Counted from the stretch's first letter, positions 5,711 through 13,227 are shown. The stretch: 13,800 nt of DNA from Pinisolibacter sp040275425 (GCA_040275425.1 JBEOKB010000281.1:1-13800); one strand, 5' to 3'. Program-made: numbers and translations. The notes: generated by a model from the sequence alone, not told the origin.

Positions 5711-7684
5711 TCAGGCGGCGCGGGTCTCGCCGACGATGCGGACGATGTCGGCCATGATGTCGGTGATCTGGAAGTCCTTCGGGGTGTAGACCGCCGCCAC
5801 GCCCATGCCGCGCAGGGCATCGGCGTCCTCTGGCGGGATGATGCCACCGACGACGACCGGGACCTCGGTGAGGCCGGAGGCCTTCATGCGCTCCATGACG
5901 TCGCCGACCAGGGCGAGGTGCGAGCCCGACAGGATCGACAGACCGACGGCGTGGACGCCCTCCTCGAGGGCGGCGTTGACGATCTGCGCCGGGGTGAGGC
6001 GGATGCCCTCGTAGACCACTTCCATGCCGCAGTCGCGGGCGCGCACGGCGATCTGTTCGGCGCCGTTGGAGTGGCCGTCGAGGCCGGGCTTGCCGACCAG
6101 GAACTTGAGACGGCGGCCGAGCCTCTCGGAGACGGCGTCGACCGAGGCGCGCACGGCGCCGAGATCGGAGCCGCCGTCGCGGGCGGAGCGGCCGACGCCG
6201 GTGGGAGCGCGGTACTCACCGAAGACGGAGCGCAACGTCTCGCCCCATTCGCCGGTGGTGACGCCGGCCTTGGCGGCGGCGATCGAGGGCTCCATGATGT
6301 TGCGGCCCTCGGCGGCGGCGGAGCGCACGGCGGCGAGCGCGGCGTCGACGGCCTTCTGGTCGCGACCGGAACGCCAGGCCTTCATGCGCTCGATCGCCTG
6401 GGCCTCGACCTCTGGAGAGACGGTGAGGATCGAGCCCTCGCCGGTGGTGAGCGGGGAGGGCTCGGTCTCCTTGAAGCGGTTGACGCCGACCACGGTCGAG
6501 GTTCCGGCCTCGATCGCCTCGAGGCGGCGGGTGTTCGATTCCACCAGCTTCTGCTTCATGTAGCTCGATTCGACCGCGGCGACGGCGCCGCCCATCGCCT
6601 CGATGGCGGCGAGCTCGGTCTTGGCCTCGGCGACCAGCTCGGCGACCTTGGCCTCGATTTCGGCGGAGCCGTTGAAGATGTCGGCGAACTCGAGCAGGTC
6701 GGACTCGTAGGCGAGGATCTGCTGCATGCGCAGCGACCACTGCTGATCCCAGGAGCGCGGCAGGCCGAGGGCCTCGTTCCAGGCCGGCAGCTGCACGGCG
6801 CGGGCGCGGGCGTCGCGCGAGAGGGTCACGGCCAGCGCCTCGATGAGGATGCGGTAGACGTTGTTCTCGGGCTGCTGCTCGGTGAGGCCGAGCGAGTTGA
6901 CCTGGACGCCGTAGCGGAAGCGGCGGTTCTTCTCCTCGGCGACGCCGTAGCGGTCACGGGTGATCTCGTCCCAGAGGCGGCCGAAGGCGCGCATCTTGCA
7001 GATCTCGGTGACGAAACGCATGCCGGCGTTGACGAAGAAGGAGATGCGGCCGACCGCCTCGCCGAACTCGGCGGCGGGGATCACGCCGGTCTTCTTGACG
7101 TTGTCGAGAACGGCGACGGCGGTCGCCAGCGCGAAGGCGAGTTCCTGGACCGGCGTCGCGCCTGCTTCCTGCAGATGGTAGGAGCAGACGTTCATCGGAT
7201 TCCACTTGGGCATCTCGGTGTAGGTCCAGGCGATGACGTCGGTGGTCAGACGCATCGACGGGGCCGGCGGGAACACGTAGGTGCCGCGCGACAGGTATTC
7301 CTTGATGAGGTCGTTCTGGGTCGTGCCGGAGAGGAGCTTGCGGTTCGCTCCCTGCTCGTCGGCGGCGGCGACGTAGAGCGACAACAGCCACGGCGCGGTG
7401 GCGTTGATGGTCATCGAGGTGTTCATCTTCTCGAGCGGGATGCCGTCGAAGAGGGCGCGCATGTCGCCGAGATGGCTGACCGGCACGCCGACCTTGCCGA
7501 CCTCGCCGCGCGAGAGCGCGTGATCGGGATCGTAGCCGGTCTGGGTCGGCAGATCGAAGGCCACCGACAGGCCGGTCTGCCCCTTGGCGAGATTGCCGCG
7601 ATAGAGCCGGTTGGAGGCTTCGGCGGTCGAATGACCGGCGTAGGTGCGGAAGAGCCAGGGCTTGTCCGGAGTGGTGAGCGGCAT
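5711..7684 (-). CDS. ecm: Ethylmalonyl-CoA mutase (MeaA-type, coenzyme B12-dependent)
   Basis: This cytoplasmic 657-aa enzyme converts (2R)-ethylmalonyl-CoA to (2S)-methylsuccinyl-CoA in the ethylmalonyl-CoA pathway. The N-terminal acyl-CoA mutase barrel starts with PWLFRTYAGHSTAEASN (9-25), followed by GLSVAFDLPTQTGYD (38-52). The C-terminal cobalamin domain carries the base-off/His-on motif DGHSNG (536-541, His538 as cobalt ligand), SIL (583-585) and GG (about 613-614). One chain holds both domains and the length fits MeaA/Ecm rather than the roughly 720-aa methylmalonyl-CoA mutase MutB. The divergent ccr strongly supports this. The ATG at 7684 gives the family N-terminus. The frame stays open upstream to 7924, but that segment is not family-like. 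The ribosome site is weak (GGGA about 10 bases upstream). No cobalamin riboswitch was seen upstream. Confidence 0.92.
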   Translation of the reverse strand: MPLTTPDKPWLFRTYAGHSTAEASNRLYRGNLAKGQTGLSVAFDLPTQTGYDPDHALSRGEVGKVGVPVSHLGDMRALFDGIPLEKMNTSMTINATAPWLLSLYVAAADEQGANRKLLSGTTQNDLIKEYLSRGTYVFPPAPSMRLTTDVIAWTYTEMPKWNPMNVCSYHLQEAGATPVQELAFALATAVAVLDNVKKTGVIPAAEFGEAVGRISFFVNAGMRFVTEICKMRAFGRLWDEITRDRYGVAEEKNRRFRYGVQVNSLGLTEQQPENNVYRILIEALAVTLSRDARARAVQLPAWNEALGLPRSWDQQWSLRMQQILAYESDLLEFADIFNGSAEIEAKVAELVAEAKTELAAIEAMGGAVAAVESSYMKQKLVESNTRRLEAIEAGTSTVVGVNRFKETEPSPLTTGEGSILTVSPEVEAQAIERMKAWRSGRDQKAVDAALAAVRSAAAEGRNIMEPSIAAAKAGVTTGEWGETLRSVFGEYRAPTGVGRSARDGGSDLGAVRASVDAVSERLGRRLKFLVGKPGLDGHSNGAEQIAVRARDCGMEVVYEGIRLTPAQIVNAALEEGVHAVGLSILSGSHLALVGDVMERMKASGLTEVPVVVGGIIPPEDADALRGMGVAAVYTPKDFQITDIMADIVRIVGETRAA

Positions 7685-7704
7685 GGCGAGGATGTCCCGA
7701 TCGT

Positions 7705-7712
7705 GAACGTTC
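7705..7712. repeat. Palindrome GAACGTTC in the ecm leader
   Basis: This perfect 8-base palindrome lies 20 bases before the ecm start codon. Offset CGATC/GATCG arms flank it. Its position over the ecm 5' leader would allow it to hinder transcription or translation. It is short enough to be chance. Confidence 0.2.
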
Positions 7713-7729
7713 GGATCGATTAGATATCG

Positions 7730-7745
7730 CGGCGCACAAGCGCCG
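7730..7745 (-). other. Small hairpin in the ecm leader
   Basis: CGGCGC (7730-7735) and GCGCCG (7740-7745) pair around a 4-base loop, about 46 bases before the ecm ATG on the - strand. In an ecm transcript starting further upstream it would form a 6-base-pair stem. The role is unknown. Confidence 0.25.
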
Positions 7746-7776
7746 TCATCCCACACGAACGTCTGACTGCGACATT

Positions 7777-7802
7777 CGGTCTCGCAACGGCGGGCGAGAC
7801 CG
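7777..7802. promoter_or_regulatory. Inverted repeat CGGTCTCG-N10-CGAGACCG, candidate operator
   Basis: Two perfect 8-base arms (7777-7784 and 7795-7802) are separated by 10 bases, about 93-118 bases upstream of the ecm ATG. The 18-base centre-to-centre spacing is near two helical turns, which suits a dimeric helix-turn-helix regulator. No binding protein can be named from the sequence. Confidence 0.45.
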
Positions 7803-7848
7803 GCCGCCGGCGGGACCGGGCGCGGGACCCAATCGCCTACAAGTCCTG

Positions 7849-7985
7849 GAAAATCGCCGGATTTCGGGGGTGGTGGGCGCTTCGCCGCACGGGCGGGCCG
7901 CAGAGGGATTTTGCGACGCAGCAAGATCTGGCGGAAAAAGTGGGCCGAGTGCGATTTTCAATCCTTTGTATTATGGAAAAAATCG
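7849..7985. repeat. Cluster of GATTTT/AAAATC elements
   Basis: GAAAATCGC (7849-7857) and GCGATTTTC (7951-7959) are exact 9-base inverted copies 93 bases apart. Two related copies lie between and beside them: GATTTTGC (7907-7914) and AAAATCG (7979-7985), the latter pairing with CGATTTT at 7952-7958. Four such AT-rich hexamers in 137 bases is unusual for this base composition and suggests a repeated regulator site. Relaxed promoter elements are an alternative. Confidence 0.4.
7907..7928. promoter_or_regulatory. Dyad GATTTTGC-N6-GCAAGATC, candidate operator
   Basis: The 8-base arms (7907-7914, 7921-7928) match at seven of eight positions, with the innermost TTGC/GCAA perfect. It lies mid-way between the two genes, about 190 bases from the ccr ATG and 225 from the ecm ATG. 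The TTTGC-type half site is reminiscent of TTTGCAAA motifs reported for short-chain acyl-CoA-responsive RamB/PccR-type regulators, but this resemblance is only suggestive. Confidence 0.42.
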
Positions 7986-8020
7986 GCTCCACGGGCCGAT
8001 AGTGCGCGCCATCGTTCGCA

Positions 8021-8053
8021 GTGCGGTAAACGGCCGAGGGGCTCCGACCGCAC
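8021..8053 (+). other. Inverted repeat/hairpin in the ccr leader
   Basis: GTGCGGT (8021-8027) pairs with ACCGCAC (8047-8053). After an AAA bulge the stem can extend with CGG (8031-8033) and CCG (8044-8046) around a 10-base loop. It ends 62 bases before the ccr ATG. As DNA the perfect 7-base arms with a 19-base spacer could be a regulator site. As RNA it would be a leader hairpin of ccr. Confidence 0.35.
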
Positions 8054-8115
8054 GCGACCCGCACAAATCGACGGGGGCGGCAACGCCACCCGGACGTCAC
8101 CTGGGAAGGAAGACC

Positions 8116-9420
8116 ATGGCTGGGAATGATGTCGTCTCGACGAACCTCGACGATCGTCCGGTGAAGGATCTCTACGAGATCGGCGAGATCCCGCCGCTCG
8201 GGCACGTGCCGAAGCAGATGTACGCCTGGGCGATCCGCAAGGAACGCCACGGTCCGCCGGAGGAGAGCTTCCAGCTCGAGGTGGTGCCGACGTGGGAGCT
8301 CGACAGCCACGACGTGCTGGTGCTCGTGATGGCGGCGGGCGTCAACTACAACGGCGTGTGGGCCGGTCTCGGCAAGCCGATCTCGGTGTTCGACGTCCAC
8401 AAGCAGCCCTACCACATCGCCGGTTCCGACGCGTCGGGCATCGTGTGGGCGGTCGGCTCGAAGGTGAAGCACTGGAAGGTCGGCGACGAAGTCGTCATCC
8501 ACTGCAATCAGGACGACGGCGACGACGAGGAGTGCAACGGCGGCGATCCGATGCTGTCGCCCTCGCAGCGCATCTGGGGCTACGAGACGCCGGACGGCTC
8601 GTTCGCGCAGTTCTGCCGCGTGCAGGCGCGCCAGCTGCTGCCGCGTCCGCAGCACCTGACCTGGGAGGAGTCGGCCTCCTACATGCTGACGCTGGCGACC
8701 GCCTATCGCATGCTGTTCGGCCACAACCCGCACCAGCTGAAGCCGTCGCAGAACGTGCTGATCTGGGGCGCCTCGGGCGGTCTCGGCGTGTTCGGCATCC
8801 AGCTCACCGCGGCGGCGGGCGCCAACGCCATCGGCGTCATCTCCGACGAGACCAAGCGCGACTACGTGCTCTCGCTCGGCGCGCGCGGCGTCATCAACCG
8901 CAAGGACTTCAAGTGTTGGGGCCAGCTGCCCAAGGTCGGTTCGCCGGAGTACGACACCTGGTTCGGTGAAGTGCGCAAGTTCGGCAAGGCGATCTGGGAC
9001 ATCACCGGCAAGGGCAACAACGTCGACATGGTGTTCGAGCATCCGGGCGAGAGCACCTTCCCGACCTCGACCTTCGTGGTGAAGCGCGGCGGCATGGTGG
9101 TGTTCTGCGCCGGTACGTCCGGCTTCAACATCACCTTCGACGCGCGCTACGTCTGGATGCACCAGAAGCGCATCCAGGGCTCGCACTTCGCCCACCTCAA
9201 GCAGGCGGCGGCGGCCAACAAGTTCGTGCTCGACCGGCGCGTCGAGCCGTGCATGTCGGAAGTGTTCGAGTGGAAGGACATTCCGAAGGCGCACACCAAG
9301 ATGTGGAAGAACGAGCACAAGCCCGGCAACATGGCCGTGCTGGTGTGCTCGCCCAAGCTCGGCCTGACCACGTTCGAGGACGTGATCGAGGCGTGCGAGG
9401 AAATGAAGGCCGGCGCCTGA
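8116..9420 (+). CDS. ccr: Crotonyl-CoA carboxylase/reductase
   Basis: This 434-aa cytoplasmic enzyme carries out NADPH-dependent reductive carboxylation of crotonyl-CoA to (2S)-ethylmalonyl-CoA, the signature reaction of the ethylmalonyl-CoA pathway. It belongs to the zinc-free medium-chain dehydrogenase superfamily. The N-terminal catalytic domain includes AAGVNYNGVW (73-82), YHIAGSDASGIVWAVG (99-114) and WGYETPDGSFAQFCRVQ (154-170). The Rossmann segment is WGASGGLGVFGIQL (217-230). From memory of the Kitasatospora enzyme, the CO2-binding residues should be an Asn in VNYN (77 or 79), Tyr156/Glu157 and a His in QGSHFAH (357 or 360). All are present. Length matches characterised Ccr (about 430). 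The ATG at 8116 has a strong GGGAAGGAAG site upstream. The frame is open further upstream, but that part is not family-like. ecm is divergent, and a terminator follows at 9477. Confidence 0.96.
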   Translation: MAGNDVVSTNLDDRPVKDLYEIGEIPPLGHVPKQMYAWAIRKERHGPPEESFQLEVVPTWELDSHDVLVLVMAAGVNYNGVWAGLGKPISVFDVHKQPYHIAGSDASGIVWAVGSKVKHWKVGDEVVIHCNQDDGDDEECNGGDPMLSPSQRIWGYETPDGSFAQFCRVQARQLLPRPQHLTWEESASYMLTLATAYRMLFGHNPHQLKPSQNVLIWGASGGLGVFGIQLTAAAGANAIGVISDETKRDYVLSLGARGVINRKDFKCWGQLPKVGSPEYDTWFGEVRKFGKAIWDITGKGNNVDMVFEHPGESTFPTSTFVVKRGGMVVFCAGTSGFNITFDARYVWMHQKRIQGSHFAHLKQAAAANKFVLDRRVEPCMSEVFEWKDIPKAHTKMWKNEHKPGNMAVLVCSPKLGLTTFEDVIEACEEMKAGA

Positions 9421-9433
9421 TCGGGCGCCGCGC

Positions 9434-9456
9434 GGGAGGGGGCGTCGCCCCCTTCC
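9434..9456 (+). other. GC-rich hairpin after ccr
   Basis: GGGGGC (9438-9443) pairs with GCCCCC (9447-9452) around a 3-base loop, and outer bases 9434-9437 can extend it with 9453-9456. It lies between the ccr stop and the intrinsic terminator. It has no T-run, so it may serve as a 3' stability element rather than a terminator. Confidence 0.35.
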
Positions 9457-9476
9457 GAGGCCACAGAGACGAGAGA

Positions 9477-9508
9477 CCCCGCCGGCGCCGCGCCGCGCGG
9501 GGTTTTTT
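9477..9508 (+). terminator. Intrinsic terminator of ccr
   Basis: CCCCGC (9477-9482) pairs with GCGGGG (9497-9502). CGGCG (9483-9487) then pairs with CGCCG (9491-9495), closing a CCG loop with one bulged base. Six T residues follow directly (9503-9508). It acts only in the + direction because no A-run precedes the stem, so the - strand yihY-like gene ending at 9545 would not use it. Confidence 0.85.
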
Positions 9509-9544
9509 CGTCGGTGGTCCGTGGTGGTCGGCGCGCGGGCCGGA

Positions 9545-10465
9545 TCAGTGCTGCGGCGGGCGGCCTTCGCGCACCAGTTCGAAGGCGTGGTTGATCTCGG
9601 CGCCGAGCAGGAAGATCAGGGCGACGATGTAGAAGAACAGCATCGAGGCGATGGCGCCGCCGAGACCGGCGTAGGTCTTGGCATAGCCGGAGAAGTGCGA
9701 CAGGTACCAGGAGAACACGAGACCGGCGACGAACCACAGCGTCAGCGTCACCGCCACGCCGGGCAGGACGCCGAGGAGCGTCTGGTCGCGGGCGGGCAGC
9801 CACAGGTGGGCCGACAGGAGGAACAGCACGATGCCGAGGAAGAAGAACACCAGCGGCAGGCTGTTGAAGTAGGACCACCACGGGGCGATCTCGGGGAAGT
9901 GCGGCAGCAGGAAGCCCCAAAGCACCGGCAGGACCACGACGAGGAAGCCGAGCCCGAGAATGACGATGCCGCCGATCAGCATGAAGAAGGTGCCCTCGAG
10001 ACGGCGGATCAGGAAGTGGCGGTCGTCGTAGGAGCGGTAGGCGTAGTTCACGCCCATGCGCAGGCTCTCGACCAGACCGGTGACGATGATCACCAGGAGC
10101 AGGGCGCCGACGGTGAGGACGCGGCCCTGGGAGGTCGACAGGACCGCCGAGATCTCGGGCTTGAGGATCGCCGCGACCTGTTCGGGCAGCACGGCGAAGA
10201 TGCCGCCGGTGCCCTGTTCGGCCGCCGCGATCAGCTCGCCGACGCCCCATTGGCTCGCCGTCCAACCGGCGATGCCGGTGACGAGGATCATGAAGGGGAA
10301 CAGCGAGAACAGGAACGAGAAGGCGATGTTGGAGGCGTGGGCGAAGCTCTCGTTGCGCAGGAGGCCCCAGTAGACCGCCTCCCAGGCGATCCAGCCGACG
10401 GCGCGGGGGCCGCTCCGGGGAGGGCTGGCGGCGGTCGGAGCTGCGGAGACGGGGGCGTCGGACAT
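9545..10465 (-). CDS. YihY/BrkB-family inner membrane protein
   Basis: This 306-aa protein has about six membrane helices and belongs to the YihY/virulence factor BrkB family (once misannotated as ribonuclease BN). The molecular function is unsettled, with a transporter role suggested by the fold. Family marks are the N-terminal NESFAHASNIAFSFLFSLFPFMI (38-60), YRSYDDRHFLIRRLEGTFFMLI around the middle, and FSGYAKTYAGLGGAIASMLFFYIVALIFLLGAEINHAFE near the C-terminus. The ATG at 10465 gives an Ala/Pro-rich cytoplasmic tail of about 20 residues before the first helix. The ribosome site is weak. It is divergent from the mechanosensitive channel gene across 174 bases. Confidence 0.9.
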   Translation of the reverse strand: MSDAPVSAAPTAASPPRSGPRAVGWIAWEAVYWGLLRNESFAHASNIAFSFLFSLFPFMILVTGIAGWTASQWGVGELIAAAEQGTGGIFAVLPEQVAAILKPEISAVLSTSQGRVLTVGALLLVIIVTGLVESLRMGVNYAYRSYDDRHFLIRRLEGTFFMLIGGIVILGLGFLVVVLPVLWGFLLPHFPEIAPWWSYFNSLPLVFFFLGIVLFLLSAHLWLPARDQTLLGVLPGVAVTLTLWFVAGLVFSWYLSHFSGYAKTYAGLGGAIASMLFFYIVALIFLLGAEINHAFELVREGRPPQH

Positions 10466-10529
10466 GGCGCGGAAGATAAGTGGTCGGCGCGGGCGGCACA
10501 ATCCGGTTTCCTGCCGAGAGGGCGACGGT

Positions 10530-10643
10530 ATGCGGGCACGTGGTCGCATCGGTGCCGTTTTCGCCTTATTCTTTCGGCAGAGGAGGGTGGACGCTCTCCC
10601 GATTCCCGGCGCCTCGCCCGTCTCATCGGATTCCTCGCCTTGA
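10530..10643 (+). CDS. Possible 37-codon leader ORF overlapping the channel start
   Basis: An ATG at 10530 with GAGAGGG 7 bases upstream opens 37 codons that begin MRARGRIGAVFALFFRQRRV and end with TGA at 10641-10643. That stop overlaps the TTG start of the downstream channel gene as TTGA, the classic geometry for translational coupling. An internal GTG at 10587 directly abuts AGGAGG, which is too close for normal use. The peptide has a basic start and a short hydrophobic stretch but no recognisable family. It could equally be a chance open frame in GC-rich DNA. Confidence 0.3.
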   Translation: MRARGRIGAVFALFFRQRRVDALPIPGASPVSSDSSP

Positions 10644-13198
10644 CCCCATCTCGCCTCCGCGCGATCCGCGCCCTCGTTCTCGCGTTCGCTCTCGGCACGG
10701 CCGGGGCGGTCGACGTCGTTCGCGCCGAGAGCGCGGCTCCGGCCTCCGCCACTCCCGTTCCCGCCGCGACCTCGGCCGCCACGCCCGCCGTTTCGGCGGC
10801 GCAGCCGGTCAAGGCGAAGGTCGACGAGGTGCAGGCGCTGCTCGACTCGCGCAAGAGCGAGATCGAGCAGATCGCCGCCGGGGTGGCGCGCGAGGGCCAG
10901 AGCGACCGGCGGCTGGCGGAGATGCGGGCGCGGCTCGATGCGATCCGCGCCGAGGTGTCGGCGATCGAGCAGGCGGAGGCGCCCAAGGCGGCGGCGATCG
11001 AGGCGCGGCTGAAGCAGCTCGGCCCGGCGCCGACCGCCAAGGAGGGCGAGGAGCCGCCGGTGGAGGCGGAGGCGGTCAAGGCGGAGCGCGACGACCAGCA
11101 GAAGCAGCTGGCCGAGGCGCAGGGCCGGGTGAAGCAGGCGCAGTTCCTGGCGCTGCGCGGCGACGAGATCGTCAAGACCATCGCCGAAAGGCGGCGCGAC
11201 CGCTTCACCTCGACCATGGTGGAGCGCTCGCGCTCGGTGCTCGATCCGTCGCTGTGGCTGGAGGCGGGGCAATCGCTCGGGGCCATCGCCACCGGGCTGA
11301 TGTGGCTCCTGCGCGACTGGTTCAGCCTGTTGGCGGAGCGCGGGCTCGAGACCGCGACGGCGGTCGGGTCGGTAATTCTGGCGGTGATCGCGGTGCTCCT
11401 GGGCGCGCGGCGGCGGTTGGTGATGTTCACCGAGCGCGACCCGCACCTCGCCGCGCCGGGTCGGCTGCTGCGCTCGCTCAAGGCGGCGGGCATCGTCACG
11501 CTCAATCTGGCGGTGCCGGTGATCGGGCTCTACGGCATCTCCAGGGCGCTCGACGGGTTCGATCTGGCGCCGGTCCGGGTGCAGCAGTTCCTCGACGCGC
11601 TGGTGATCGGGGTGGCGGCGGCGGCGGCGGTCTACAGCGTGGCGCTGGCGATCCTGGCGCCGGGCAAGGCGCAGTGGCGGCTGGCGGCGGTGGGCGATCA
11701 GACGGCGGGGCGGCTCGTGCATCTGTTCGTGACGCTGGCGCTGGTGCACGGAGTCGGGCTGTGGTTCGTGCGGCTGCTCGACGTGCTGGCGGCGCCGGTG
11801 GCGACGCTGATCCTGGCGTCGGGCCTGTTCGCGGCGGCGGACGCGCTGATCATCATGGCGGCGCTCCGGGTGGCGGCGCGGGCGCTGGTGGGCGACGACC
11901 GCTCGGTCGGGGTGGCGGAGGCGGCGATCGAGGGGCGGTCGGGCCTGTGGCGCTGGCTGGTGCCGCTCGGCTGGGTGCTGGCGATCGGCGCGCTGGTGGC
12001 GGCGGCGAGCGGCTACGTGGCGCTCGCCTCGACCATCACGCAGATGACCATCCGCTCGGGCTTCGTGATCGGGGCGCTGTTCATCCTGCTGGTGCTGGTG
12101 GACGAGATCATCCTGGCGACGTTCGACGGCGAGAGCCGGTTGGGCCGGGTCGCGACGCGCTCGACGGGTCTGGCGCGCGAGACGCTCGAGCAGTTCGGCG
12201 TGGTGCTGTCGGGGGTGGCGCGGCTGGTGCTGCTGGCGGCGGCGGCGCTGCTGGTGCTGGCGCCGATCGGCGTCGACAGTCGCGACGTGTTCTCCGACGC
12301 CAAGATCGCCTTCTTCGGCTTCAAGGTCGGCGGGCTGACCTTCTCGCTGTCGACCATCCTGTCGGCGCTGGCGCTGCTGGTCCTCGGCATCGCGGTGACG
12401 CGCGGCATTCAGGGCTGGCTCGATCAGCGCTTCCTGCCGCGCACCCGGCTCGACGTCGGTCTGAAGAACTCGATCCGCACCGCCTTCGGCTACGTCGGAA
12501 CGATCGTGGCGGTGGCGCTGGCGTTCTCGGTGGTCGGGCTCGATCTGCAGAACTTCGCCATCGTCGCCGGTGCCCTGTCGGTCGGCGTCGGTTTCGGCCT
12601 GCAGTCGATCGTCAACAACTTCGTCTCGGGCCTGATCCTGCTGGCGGAGCGGCCGATCAAGTCGGGCGATCTGATCGAGATCGGCGCGGAGAAGGGGTTC
12701 GTGCGCAAGATCAACGTGCGCTCGACCGAGATCGAGACGTTCGATCGGGCCAGCCTGATCGTGCCGAATTCGGCGCTGATCTCCGGCAACGTCAAGAACT
12801 GGATGCACCGCGATCTGACCGGACGATGCGTGGTCAACGTCGGGGTGGCCTACGACGCCGATCCGGCGCAGATCCGCGCCATTCTGCTCGGCTGCGCCGA
12901 GGCGCACGAAAAGGTGCTGTCGTTCCCGGCGCCGGTGGCCTACTTCATGAACTTCGGCACCGACGCGCTGGAGTTCCGTCTGGTGTGCACGGTGGGCAAC
13001 GTCACCGACGCCTTCGCGGTGGAGAGCGATCTGCGCTTCGCCATCATGGAGCAGCTGCGCGAGCAGGGGATCGAGATCCCGTTCGCGCAGCGCGACATCA
13101 ACATTCGCCAGTTCGACGACCTGCGCGGGTTGTTCGATCTGGTCACCGGTCGCAAGGCGGGCGAAGGCCCGTCGAATTCCGGGCCGTCACGGTCGTGA
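10640..13198 (+). CDS. DUF3772 / MscS-family mechanosensitive ion channel
   Basis: This large inner-membrane channel protein (852 aa from the TTG) would release solutes on osmotic downshock. A signal peptide (RLRAIRALVLAFALGTAGAVDVVRA, about 5-29) is followed by an Ala/Pro linker and a coiled, charged periplasmic DUF3772-type region (about 58-190). Many membrane helices follow (about 200-640). The C-terminal MscS domain starts near 608. Its pore helix is GALSVGVGFGLQSIVNNFVSG (about 644-664), then AERPIKSGDLIEIG, and the cytoplasmic beta and alpha/beta domains end in GIEIPFAQRDI. No ATG or GTG lies near the signal peptide in this frame. The TTG at 10640 is the only usual start, with just a weak GGA nearby, so initiation may depend on the overlapping leader ORF. 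A CAP lipoprotein gene follows after 29 bases. Confidence 0.9.
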   Translation: MTPSRLRAIRALVLAFALGTAGAVDVVRAESAAPASATPVPAATSAATPAVSAAQPVKAKVDEVQALLDSRKSEIEQIAAGVAREGQSDRRLAEMRARLDAIRAEVSAIEQAEAPKAAAIEARLKQLGPAPTAKEGEEPPVEAEAVKAERDDQQKQLAEAQGRVKQAQFLALRGDEIVKTIAERRRDRFTSTMVERSRSVLDPSLWLEAGQSLGAIATGLMWLLRDWFSLLAERGLETATAVGSVILAVIAVLLGARRRLVMFTERDPHLAAPGRLLRSLKAAGIVTLNLAVPVIGLYGISRALDGFDLAPVRVQQFLDALVIGVAAAAAVYSVALAILAPGKAQWRLAAVGDQTAGRLVHLFVTLALVHGVGLWFVRLLDVLAAPVATLILASGLFAAADALIIMAALRVAARALVGDDRSVGVAEAAIEGRSGLWRWLVPLGWVLAIGALVAAASGYVALASTITQMTIRSGFVIGALFILLVLVDEIILATFDGESRLGRVATRSTGLARETLEQFGVVLSGVARLVLLAAAALLVLAPIGVDSRDVFSDAKIAFFGFKVGGLTFSLSTILSALALLVLGIAVTRGIQGWLDQRFLPRTRLDVGLKNSIRTAFGYVGTIVAVALAFSVVGLDLQNFAIVAGALSVGVGFGLQSIVNNFVSGLILLAERPIKSGDLIEIGAEKGFVRKINVRSTEIETFDRASLIVPNSALISGNVKNWMHRDLTGRCVVNVGVAYDADPAQIRAILLGCAEAHEKVLSFPAPVAYFMNFGTDALEFRLVCTVGNVTDAFAVESDLRFAIMEQLREQGIEIPFAQRDINIRQFDDLRGLFDLVTGRKAGEGPSNSGPSRS

Positions 13199-13227
13199 CG
13201 CGCCGCCCTCGTTTCGTCGGAGTGCCG

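Larger units (their letters stand above)
7685..8115. promoter_or_regulatory. Divergent ecm/ccr control region
   Basis: This 431-base gap separates the start codons of ecm (-) and ccr (+) and must hold promoters for both. I see no convincing gene in it. It contains an AT-rich island (about 7949-7985) in otherwise GC-rich DNA and several inverted repeats listed separately. I could not pick -35/-10 pairs with confidence on either strand. In other alphaproteobacteria ethylmalonyl-CoA pathway genes are transcriptionally regulated in response to carbon source, which would suit a complex control region. Confidence 0.75.

Noticed and set aside
5672..7723. Long + strand open frame opposite ecm
   Set aside because: Gly/Asp/His-rich repeats are typical of the antisense of a GC-rich gene. 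ecm on the other strand has complete catalytic and B12 motifs.
7685..7924. N-terminal extension of ecm to an upstream start at 7924
   Set aside because: The 80 added residues are Pro/Arg-rich and unlike the family, whose proteins begin close to PWLFRTYAGHS. The segment also contains the dyads of the control region.
7685..7960. Cobalamin riboswitch upstream of the B12-dependent ecm
   Set aside because: I looked for a B12-box-like sequence on the - strand and found none. The dyads do not form the expected architecture. A covariance-model search would settle it.
7870..8115. N-terminal extension of ccr to a start at 7870
   Set aside because: The ATG at 8116 has a strong ribosome site and matches the family length. 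The upstream part is non-coding in character.
9545..12907. Very long open frame on the - strand running opposite the mechanosensitive channel into the YihY gene
   Set aside because: Only the part from 10465 down encodes a recognisable protein. The rest is Arg/His/Gln-rich low-complexity translation of the antisense of a GC-rich gene.
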